A model generated the notes under the pieces. It made no database searches, was not told the origin of the DNA, and saw nothing but the letters and a program-made list of their open reading frames with translations. Below, one piece after another: positions 17,788 to 24,881 of a DNA stretch of 64,000 bases (position 1 is the first letter of the stretch; each line of letters begins with the position of its first letter). The DNA is from Rhizobacter sp. (lineage in GTDB: Bacteria; Pseudomonadota; Gammaproteobacteria; Burkholderiales; Burkholderiaceae_C), in NCBI GenBank assembly GCA_019635355.1, contig JAHBZQ010000001.1, forward strand, positions 4,836,001 through 4,900,000, in the 5' to 3' direction. Position numbers and translations under genes: made by a program.

Positions 17788-18693
17788 TTAGAAGGCAACC
17801 TGCGCCGAAAGGTACGCGCCGGTCTGCCGCTTGTTGACGACGCCCGGCACGATCTTGCCGGCATCCACATAGGCGAGCGTGAGCGAGAAGTGCTTGCTCG
17901 GCGCCCACGCGACGAACACGTCGGCCCAGTCGTCTTCAGCCAGCGCGCCTGCGCCCAGCGCGGTGACGTCGCGGAAGTTGTCGGGCTTGGCGCGGTACTC
18001 GGCGCCGATGGCGAGGTCTCGCCGCAAGAGCCAGGCGAGCGAGACTTCGGGCTGCAGGCGGTAGCTCGTGTGGCCGGTGGCGCCGAAGCCGAGCAGGCCG
18101 TTCTGGTTGGCCTTGGTGGCGCGCAGCGTGCCGTTGACGAGCACCCCTTGCGCGAGGAAGAGCTTGGTCGCGCTCAGGTAGAGATCGGTGCCGCGGTCTT
18201 TCGCGCCGAAGCCGGCGAGCGTGCTTTCGAGTGCGCCGGCATCGGCCTGCTTGTGTTGCACGCCCACGGCCACCTGCGGCACCCAGGTGTCGCTGTCGAG
18301 CACCGCGTCGCCCAGCACGCGCAGCTTGACGCCGAAGATGTCTTGCTTGAGCTTGAGCCCCGGCAGCGTGAGAGCCGTGCCGACCGGGCCGGTGTCGAAC
18401 GACTGTTGTGCGAACGACGCCTCGATGCGGTCGCCATAGGCGAGCGCCACGCCCGCCGCGTTGACCGCGAAGTCTTGGGTCTTGACGCGTGTGGCGAAGG
18501 CCGAGCCGCCGATCTCGCCCACGCTGCCGTAGCCGCCGGTTACGGCCCAGGGCGTGAGGCCGCCGCCTGCCGCACCGTCGATGCTGCTCACGCCGCCGGT
18601 CAGCAGCAGCTTGCCGCCGAATGAAAGCGCCGGTGGGCTGGCAACGGCCAGCGCCAGTGCGCCGGCCAGTGCGAAACGATGGTGTCGTGGCAT
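17788..18693 (-). CDS. DUF3034 outer-membrane-like protein
   Basis: A 301-residue exported protein of the DUF3034 family. A signal peptide (residues 1-24, ending PPALS) is followed by the conserved FGGKLLLTGGVSSIDGAAGGGLTPWAV and by alternating short hydrophobic strands with an aromatic C-terminal end (LSAQVAF), which suggests an outer-membrane beta barrel. Function is unknown. It heads the globin/cupredoxin unit (10-base gap to the globin gene), so the three may build one periplasm/outer-membrane system. Confidence 0.82.
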   Translation of the reverse strand: MPRHHRFALAGALALAVASPPALSFGGKLLLTGGVSSIDGAAGGGLTPWAVTGGYGSVGEIGGSAFATRVKTQDFAVNAAGVALAYGDRIEASFAQQSFDTGPVGTALTLPGLKLKQDIFGVKLRVLGDAVLDSDTWVPQVAVGVQHKQADAGALESTLAGFGAKDRGTDLYLSATKLFLAQGVLVNGTLRATKANQNGLLGFGATGHTSYRLQPEVSLAWLLRRDLAIGAEYRAKPDNFRDVTALGAGALAEDDWADVFVAWAPSKHFSLTLAYVDAGKIVPGVVNKRQTGAYLSAQVAF

Positions 18694-18719
18694 GGAATGT
18701 GTCCCCTCTCCAGACTCAT

Positions 18720-19940
18720 CTACGCGTCAGATCCGCTTTCGGATGCATCGAACAGCGGCAGCGGCGCATGGTAAGCGGGCACTGGCTCCTGTGCCACCGG
18801 GGTGTCGATGGCATGAGGGTTGAGCAGCTCCGAGAGCTTGGCCAGGTTGCCGGCGCGCACGCCCAGCAGGCGCAGGCGCCGGGTGAGGTCGACCCGCTTC
18901 AGGCATTCGCCGGCGGCGCGGCGGATGGTCTTCGCGTCCATCGTGTGCGCGGGCAGCGTGAGGTCGCGCGTGACGATCTTGAAATCATCGAAGCGCAGCT
19001 TGATGCCGATGGTCTTGGCCGCGTAGCCCTTGCGGCTGAGGTCGTCGGCCAGCTCGATGCACAGGTCGGTGAAGATGGGCGTGAGCACGCGCCGGTCGCG
19101 CACGGCGTGCAGGTCGCGCTCGAAGGTGGTCTCGCGGCTCATCGAGACGGGCTCGCTGTGCGTCACCACCTCGCGGTCGTCGATGCCGTGCGAGGCGCGG
19201 TGCAGCCAGGCGCCGTAGCTCTTGCCGAAATGCTCGACGAGGTAGGCCGCATCGCGCGCGGCGATGTCGCCGATGGTGTGCATGCCATGCGCCGCGAGTT
19301 TCTCGCTCGCCTTCGGGCCGATGCCGTTGACCTTGCGGGCGGCCAGCGGCCACACGCGGGCCGGGATCTCGTCGGCCCGCAGCAGCGTGAGGCCATCGGG
19401 CTTGTCGAACTCGGAGCAGAGCTTGGAGAGCAGCTTGTTGGGCGTGATGCCCACCGAGCAGGTGAGGCCGCCCGTGGCCTCGGCCACCGCGTCTTTCAGC
19501 TGCTGGCCGATGGCGCGCCCGCCGTCGTCGTGCACGCCGGGCAGCTCGGAGAGGTCGATGTAGATCTCGTCGATGCCGCGGTCTTCCACCAGCGGCGCGA
19601 TGCGGCGCACCGCGGCCTTGAAGAGGCGCGAGTACTTGCGGTACTCGTCGAAGTCGACCGGCAGCAGCACCGCATCGGGCGCGAGCTTGGCGGCCTTCAT
19701 CGTGGGCATGGCGGAGAACACGCCGAGCTTGCGTGCTTCATACGTGCTCGTCGTCAGCACGCCGCGGCCGGTGTAGTCGCGCAACAGCGAGAACTCTCGT
19801 GTGCCGTCAGGCCGCATCACCGGCTGGTGCCGCCGGCCGCCGCCGATCACCACCGGCAGGCCTTTCAATTCCGGGTAGCGCAGCAGCTCCACGGAGGCGT
19901 AGAACGCATCCATGTCGAGGTGGGCGATCAGGCGAGGCAC
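18720..19940 (-). CDS. dinB: DNA polymerase IV
   Basis: Y-family translesion polymerase, 406 residues. Palm motifs are visible: AHLDMDAFYASVELLR with the first metal Asp near residue 8, SIDEIYIDLSE-type catalytic motif as RGIDEIYIDLSELPG, and helix-hairpin-helix NGIGPKASEKLAAHG. The C-terminal little-finger domain is present; the very end (PAYHAPLPLFDA) could be a beta-clamp-binding tail of the QxxLPLF kind. The start codon is GTG at 19940, and a consensus LexA box lies two bases upstream of it, so this is an SOS gene. No ribosome site is visible. Confidence 0.95.
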   Translation of the reverse strand: MPRLIAHLDMDAFYASVELLRYPELKGLPVVIGGGRRHQPVMRPDGTREFSLLRDYTGRGVLTTSTYEARKLGVFSAMPTMKAAKLAPDAVLLPVDFDEYRKYSRLFKAAVRRIAPLVEDRGIDEIYIDLSELPGVHDDGGRAIGQQLKDAVAEATGGLTCSVGITPNKLLSKLCSEFDKPDGLTLLRADEIPARVWPLAARKVNGIGPKASEKLAAHGMHTIGDIAARDAAYLVEHFGKSYGAWLHRASHGIDDREVVTHSEPVSMSRETTFERDLHAVRDRRVLTPIFTDLCIELADDLSRKGYAAKTIGIKLRFDDFKIVTRDLTLPAHTMDAKTIRRAAGECLKRVDLTRRLRLLGVRAGNLAKLSELLNPHAIDTPVAQEPVPAYHAPLPLFDASESGSDA

Positions 19941-19942
19941 GA

Positions 19943-19958
19943 CTGTATTTTCATACAG
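19943..19958 (-). promoter_or_regulatory. LexA (SOS) box for dinB
   Basis: CTGTATTTTCATACAG fits the proteobacterial LexA consensus CTGT-N8-ACAG perfectly at all eight defining positions, with an AT-rich centre. It lies two bases upstream of the dinB start codon and 36 bases before the divergent GFA gene. Confidence 0.92.
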
Positions 19959-19993
19959 TTATCTCCGGCAGGCGAGCCCACTACCATCCCCCG

Positions 19994-20407
19994 ATGACCT
20001 ACACCGCCCAATGCCTCTGCCGGGGCATCTCGTTTCGCATCGACGGCGAACTGGCGCCGATCCAGATCTGCCACTGCTCGCAATGCCGCCATGCGCAGGG
20101 CGCTGCCTTCGCGGCCAACATCCCGGTGGATGAGTCGGCGCTGCACTTCGACAGTGGCCGCGAGCTGATGACCGAATACGAATCGACGCCGGGCAAGAAA
20201 CGCGCGTTCTGCCAGCGTTGCGGCTCGCCCATCTACAGCCGCCGCGACAACCTGCCCGGCGTGCTGCGCATCCGCGCCGGGCTCATCAACGAGCCGCTCG
20301 CCTCGAGCATCGGCTTCCACGCCTACGTGGCCAGCAAGGCCAACTGGTACGAGATCGGCGACGAGGCACCTCGGCACGCCGAGGGCTACGTGCCGCCTGC
20401 CGCCTGA
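19994..20407 (+). CDS. GFA (glutathione-dependent formaldehyde-activating) family protein
   Basis: A 137-residue zinc protein of the GFA/CENP-V fold. The metal-binding cysteines are visible as CLCRG near the N-terminus, CHCSQC at about residues 32-37 and CQRCG at about 77-81, the usual spacing. The family name comes from formaldehyde-glutathione conjugation, but most members have no proven activity. The start at 19994 gives family length. It ends two bases before the SenA/EgtB-like gene, so the two are probably co-expressed. Confidence 0.9.
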   Translation: MTYTAQCLCRGISFRIDGELAPIQICHCSQCRHAQGAAFAANIPVDESALHFDSGRELMTEYESTPGKKRAFCQRCGSPIYSRRDNLPGVLRIRAGLINEPLASSIGFHAYVASKANWYEIGDEAPRHAEGYVPPAA

Positions 20408-20409
20408 CC

Positions 20410-21633
20410 ATGCTCGACTTCGAAGCGCCCCCCATCGAGTCGTCGCAGATGCGCCGCGCCGGCAAGGAATTGCTGTCGCTCGCGTTGATGGACACGCGCA
20501 ACCACAGCCTGCGCTGGATGAGCGCGATCGAAGCGGCGCTGCCCGGCTTCGCGGTGAGCGAGCCGCAGCGCGAGGGCCTGAACCCGCCGCTGTGGTCGCT
20601 CGGCCACCTGGCCTGGTATCAGGAGCACTGGATCTCGCGAAACGTGCAGCGCCAGCGCGGCACCCAGGCCGACCCCACCGCGCTGCGGCTCGCGTCCATC
20701 GAGCCCCAGGCCGACCGGCTGTTCGACCCCTCGGTGGTGTTGCCCTCGCTGCGCTGGCGGCTCGAGCTGCCCGAGCCGCAGGCCATCCGCCAGTACCTGG
20801 CCGACACGCTCGAGACCACGCTCGAGCTGCTCGACCACGCGGCGGAAGACGACGACGCGCTGTACTTCTTCCGCCTCGCGCTCTGCCATGAAGACGCGCA
20901 GCTCGAAGCCTTCGCCGAGCTCGCGCAGACGCTCGGCTTCGACCCGGGCTTGCTGCCGATGATCGGCACGCTGGCGTCGCGCCAGCCGGTGCTCTTCCCG
21001 GCCACGCGCTGGCTGCTCGGCTCGCCACCCGGCGGCTTCGCGTTCGACAACGAACAGCCCGCGCACGAGCACAGCGTGCCCGAGTTCGAGATCGACGCGC
21101 AGCCCGTCACCTGGGGCCAGTACTGCGAGTTCGTGGAAGACGGCGGCTACGACGACGAGCGCCACTGGTCACCCGAAGGCTGGGACTGGGTGCAGCGAGA
21201 AGGCCGCCGCACGCCGCGCCATGTCGACCAGATGCGCCAGAGCGTGCTGATGCAGCGCTTCGGCAAGATGACGCGCGTGCCGATGTCGCAACCCGCCATG
21301 CACGTGAGCTGGTACGAGGCCGACGCCTGGTGCCGCTGGGCCGAGCGCCGCCTGCCGACCGAGCTGGAGTGGGAAGTCGCCGCGCACCAGGGCGCCTCGC
21401 GCGGCGTGCGCTTCGGTCAGGTGTGGGAGTGGACGGCGGGGAGCTTCCGCCCCTACCCAGGCTTCATGCCCGGGCCCGATGCGCAGTATTCGCAAGCCGC
21501 CTTCGGCTCGCACAAGGTGCTGCGCGGCGGCTCGTTTGCCACGAACGAGCGCATGCGCAACGCGAAGCACCGGCGCTTCCTGCTGCCCGAGCGCGACGAC
21601 GCGTTCAGCGGGTTTCGCAGCGTCTCGCTCTGA
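20410..21633 (+). CDS. SenA/EgtB-like sulfoxide (selenoneine/ergothioneine) synthase family protein
   Basis: A 407-residue protein with an N-terminal DinB-like helical domain and a C-terminal FGE-sulfatase (formylglycine-enzyme-like) domain, the architecture of EgtB and SenA. These are non-heme iron enzymes joining a thiol or selenosugar to hercynine. Visible: His66 in SLGHLAWYQEHW, His160 in ALCHEDAQLEAF, and FGE motifs WEWTAGSFRPYPGF and KVLRGGSFAT. The family's usual second ligand in HxxxHxE is Gln164 here (HEDAQLE), so catalysis is uncertain. No senB, senC or egtD is adjacent; the neighbour is a GFA gene two bases upstream. SenA versus EgtB cannot be settled by eye. Confidence 0.75.
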   Translation: MLDFEAPPIESSQMRRAGKELLSLALMDTRNHSLRWMSAIEAALPGFAVSEPQREGLNPPLWSLGHLAWYQEHWISRNVQRQRGTQADPTALRLASIEPQADRLFDPSVVLPSLRWRLELPEPQAIRQYLADTLETTLELLDHAAEDDDALYFFRLALCHEDAQLEAFAELAQTLGFDPGLLPMIGTLASRQPVLFPATRWLLGSPPGGFAFDNEQPAHEHSVPEFEIDAQPVTWGQYCEFVEDGGYDDERHWSPEGWDWVQREGRRTPRHVDQMRQSVLMQRFGKMTRVPMSQPAMHVSWYEADAWCRWAERRLPTELEWEVAAHQGASRGVRFGQVWEWTAGSFRPYPGFMPGPDAQYSQAAFGSHKVLRGGSFATNERMRNAKHRRFLLPERDDAFSGFRSVSL

Positions 21634-21720
21634 GCGTCAGCGCCTGCCCGGCGCCGATCTCTCCCCTAAGATCGCCCGGCTTTCCGTTCACCACAACGAC
21701 ACAAACCGAGGGAGATCTTC

Positions 21721-23028
21721 ATGCCAGGGCGCCATTTGCTCGTCTGCTTTCCGCGCGTTCGCCTTCTGCTGGCCCATGTGCTGCTCGCCGCGGCCACCTG
21801 CACGCAGGCCGCCGAGCCGGGCTACTTCAAGTTCAGTGACTTGATGAACTCAGACTCCGGCCGGGCCCTTCACGACCCCGCCGTCAAGCTCTACTGGGCG
21901 ACACAACCGACGCCCGAGTTTGCGGAAGTCGCCCCGCCCGATGTCTATGCCCGGCGCGGGCCCTTCTCCAACGCGGGCGGGCAGGCGTACTGTGTGGGGG
22001 CGTTTGAAGACACCCTGAAGACGCTCATCAGCGACGCACGCAGCCGCGGCTACGACGCCGTCATCAACCTCCAGGCCGCCGTGGATGGCCAGCCCTCGAA
22101 CGACAAGGAAGGCTTTCGATGTGCCGGCGACCGGCGCGTCAAGGTCGCGCTGTGGAGCCAGTTCGCGATGACGCCTGCCGCGGTGCAGCGCATGGTGGAG
22201 GCCGACGAACGGTCGACCCGCACGCCGCCGAGGCAGGCCCCTGAGAACGGCAGGTTCATTCCGCTGGCCCCGATCCTCACGTCTGCCGAAGCGCAAAAAA
22301 TACTCGGCCCCGACATGCATGTCTTCTGGGGCATTGCAGCACCCAAGTACGCCAAGCGCTACGGCCCCGATTCCTATTCGGAGTCTGCTTCCAACCGAGA
22401 CATTGGTGACGAAGGCGCGTGCCGGAAGGCCGTGCTGGAGAGCCTGAAGTCGATGGCGAAAGACGCCGAGGAACGCGGCCTCAACGCCATCATCAAGGTG
22501 CGAAGCTTCTACGACGATCGGTATGCGCCCGTCATCACCGACGCCGAATGCCGCCAGAGGCAACTGATGATGGGCAAGCTCTCGGTCAGCTTGCAGGCGT
22601 CATTGGCCAGCATCGACGACGACAGCATCGGCTTCGCGCCCATGCCGGCCAGGCCTGCGGCCAAAGACGCCTTCTTCATGCCCCTCGGCCCCATCCTGGA
22701 GTCGCCCGAAGCGCGCGCCATCCTGGGCTCCGATGTCAAAGCGTATTGGGAGTTCAAGGCGCCCAAGTACAGCCGGCACAAGAAGCCCGAGGTCTACTCC
22801 GAAGACGTGGCGCTCGGCACGCTGACCCGTGAAGAAGCCTGCCGGCAGGCCGTGCTGAAGACGCTGTCGGAAATGGTCTCGAACGCCCGAGGCGGCAAGT
22901 TCGATTCGATCATCCGGATCCGCAGCTATCTCGGTGAGAAGTACGCGCCGGTGCCGACCGACGTCGAATGCAAGGTGGCGAAGAATGAAGCGGTCGTCGA
23001 GTTGCGGGCCACGCTCGTCAGGCAGTAG
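21721..23028 (+). CDS. Exported three-repeat protein of unknown function
   Basis: A 435-residue protein with a signal peptide (about 1-31, ending CTQAAE) and three tandem copies of a roughly 125-residue domain starting near residues 36, 178 and 325. Each copy carries a PLxPIL/SxEAxxIL-like opening, a WxxxxPKY-type middle, an ACRxAVLxxLxxM helix, an AIIxIRS strand, and a closing TDxEC (degenerate in copy 1). Single-domain exported proteins with this helix-strand-Cys pattern occur in many proteobacteria and are often mislabelled as excinuclease subunits; a relation to YbjQ-like folds is my inference. No function is known. Confidence 0.75.
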   Translation: MPGRHLLVCFPRVRLLLAHVLLAAATCTQAAEPGYFKFSDLMNSDSGRALHDPAVKLYWATQPTPEFAEVAPPDVYARRGPFSNAGGQAYCVGAFEDTLKTLISDARSRGYDAVINLQAAVDGQPSNDKEGFRCAGDRRVKVALWSQFAMTPAAVQRMVEADERSTRTPPRQAPENGRFIPLAPILTSAEAQKILGPDMHVFWGIAAPKYAKRYGPDSYSESASNRDIGDEGACRKAVLESLKSMAKDAEERGLNAIIKVRSFYDDRYAPVITDAECRQRQLMMGKLSVSLQASLASIDDDSIGFAPMPARPAAKDAFFMPLGPILESPEARAILGSDVKAYWEFKAPKYSRHKKPEVYSEDVALGTLTREEACRQAVLKTLSEMVSNARGGKFDSIIRIRSYLGEKYAPVPTDVECKVAKNEAVVELRATLVRQ

Positions 23029-23105
23029 CAGGGCGAGAGATCGGGGCATTGCAGCGTGCCGACAATGTGCGCTTCCCCTTTCACCAGCATCACAAGGAGA
23101 CAAGC

Positions 23106-23501
23106 TTGTTCAATCACATCATGGTCGGCACCAATGACATCGAGCGCTCGAAGCGCTTCTACGACGCCGTGCTCGGCGTGCTCGGTGCCGGCGAGCCCGT
23201 GCGCAACGTGAACGCCACCGGGCAGACCCGGTTGTTCTACCGGCACGACGGCAGCAGCTTCTGCGTCTCCGAGCCCATCAACGGCGAGCAAGCCACCGCG
23301 GCCAACGGCGGCACCATCGCGTTCAAGTGCAGCTCGCCTGAGCAACTGCAAGCCTTCCACGACGTCGCGGTGGCCAATGGCGGCACGTCGATCGAGGAGC
23401 CACCGGGCTTGCGTGAGAGCACGCTCGGGGCGATGTACCTTGCCTACGTGCGAGACCCCGATGGCCACAAGCTGTGCGCCGTTCATCGTGTCAAACGCTA
23501 G
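23106..23501 (+). CDS. VOC (glyoxalase/dioxygenase) superfamily protein
   Basis: A 131-residue protein of the vicinal-oxygen-chelate fold: opening NHIMVGTNDIERSKRFYDAVLGVLG, middle NGGTIAFKCSS, and closing AYVRDPDGHKLCAVHRV where the Glu-type metal ligand position is near the end. The start is TTG at 23106, supported by AAGGAG six bases upstream; an upstream in-frame start at 23049 has no ribosome site and would add a non-conserved tail. Reaction unknown (glyoxalase, lyase or resistance-type members exist). Confidence 0.82.
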   Translation: MFNHIMVGTNDIERSKRFYDAVLGVLGAGEPVRNVNATGQTRLFYRHDGSSFCVSEPINGEQATAANGGTIAFKCSSPEQLQAFHDVAVANGGTSIEEPPGLRESTLGAMYLAYVRDPDGHKLCAVHRVKR

Positions 23502-23587
23502 CGAACGCGTGCAGGTGCCGCGCCCGTGGGCCGAGAATACGTGCCCCGGCGACACAGCCGCCCCAGTGACCGACCCGCTCCGTTCCG

Positions 23588-24562
23588 ATGCCTGACATTC
23601 CCAACATTCCCGAGCCTGCCTTGGGCACCACGCCCGATGCGACGCCGAACACGCCCGCCGAGGCGGCGCACCCCGCTCCCGAGGTGGCTGCCGCACCGGC
23701 ACCGCGGCCCGAGCCCAGCGTGGCCGACACCGGGCGCCTGCTGGCCACGCACTTCCCGGCGCTGTTTGGTGAGGGTGTGATCAAGCCGATCAAGCTGCGC
23801 ATCCAGGCCGACATCCATCAACGTGCGCCAGGGGTGTTCACCAAGAAGGCACTGTCGTTCTTCCTGCAGCGCCACACCACCCGGACGGCCTACCTGCGTG
23901 CCCTGGTTGCGGAGGGCGCGACACGCGTCGACCTCGACGGCCAACCGGCCGGGGAAATTGCGGCCGAACACCGCGATGCTGCCGGTGTGGAGCTCGAGCG
24001 GCGCCGTGTGCTGGTGGAAGAACGGAAACGCGCGGAGCGCGAGGCGGCCCGGGCGTCGCGTGGGCCGAGCCACCCGCCACGCCGTTCCGAGCAGGCGGAG
24101 GGGGCGCAGGCCACTTCGCAAGCAGCCGGAGAGCGGCCTGCCACCCGTGGCAAGCGCTCGGCGCAGCCCGCCACTGCTGATCGCCCCGACCGATCGACGA
24201 GGCCACCTCAACGCGGCCAGGCGTCACCGCACGCTCAGCCGCCAAGACCTGGCGCACCACGAGGCCCCGGCAAGCCCGGCAAGCCCGACGATGTGGGCTC
24301 GGGTGCACAGCGGCGCCCGCACGGGCCAAGGCCCGAGCGGCATGGCGGTGCACGTGAGCAAGAGCCCGCGAACGCACGCGCCCCGCACATGACCCCCGAG
24401 CAGGCGGCCGAGGCCGAGGAGCGCCAACGGCGCGCTTTGCTGCTGCGCAGCTTCGAGCAGAGCCCACTGTCGAAGGCGAACTTCGGCGCCTTGAAGGGGC
24501 TGAGTGAGGAAGCCCTGGACGTGCTTCTGACCCTTGCGCGGCAGGAGCGTGGCTCACGCTAG
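23588..24562 (+). CDS. ProQ/FinO-domain RNA-binding protein
   Basis: A 324-residue protein with a ProQ/FinO RNA-chaperone domain at about 50-140 (FPALFGEGVIKPIKLRIQ, FTKKALSFFLQRHTTRTAYLRAL, RVDLDGQPAGEI). It is flanked by a Pro/Ala-rich N-terminus and a long, basic, disordered linker (about 155-270, rich in Arg, Pro and Gly), ending with a helical tail GALKGLSEEALDVLLTLARQE. Such proteins bind structured 3' ends of mRNAs and small RNAs. It is the last core gene before the defence island. Confidence 0.9.
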   Translation: MPDIPNIPEPALGTTPDATPNTPAEAAHPAPEVAAAPAPRPEPSVADTGRLLATHFPALFGEGVIKPIKLRIQADIHQRAPGVFTKKALSFFLQRHTTRTAYLRALVAEGATRVDLDGQPAGEIAAEHRDAAGVELERRRVLVEERKRAEREAARASRGPSHPPRRSEQAEGAQATSQAAGERPATRGKRSAQPATADRPDRSTRPPQRGQASPHAQPPRPGAPRGPGKPGKPDDVGSGAQRRPHGPRPERHGGAREQEPANARAPHMTPEQAAEAEERQRRALLLRSFEQSPLSKANFGALKGLSEEALDVLLTLARQERGSR

Positions 24563-24881
24563 TGGCCTGGCTCCCGCAGGGATCGGGACCATTTTGAGAT
24601 CTGAGTGATCGCCGGCTGCTGTTCAGCGATTGCTGCCCTCCCATGCAGCCTCACGAGCGCCCCCTATCGGGCTACTAGCCATCGGTCAGGCCGTCAAGAC
24701 GCATAACCGCTTCAGACTGGGTTGCCGTCGTTCGAAGGAGGGCTCGAAGTGCTGCGCATCTTCAGTGCTACCCGCTGGTCGCGGCTGATGAGCAAAGGTG
24801 CTCGTCAAGGTTACTTCCGGCAGAATTGCCCGCAAAACCTGAGCTGCAAGGCTTGCCAGGAGCGTGCGAGAGAGGAGCTTC
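24563..24881. other. Non-coding gap upstream of the defence operon
   Basis: 319 bases between the ProQ gene and hsdR. No convincing gene, tRNA, IS end or att-like direct repeat was seen. Base composition is lower in GC than the flanking core genes. It must carry the promoter of the defence operon, but no strong -35/-10 pair stands out; AGAGGAG just before 24882 is the hsdR ribosome site. Confidence 0.5.
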
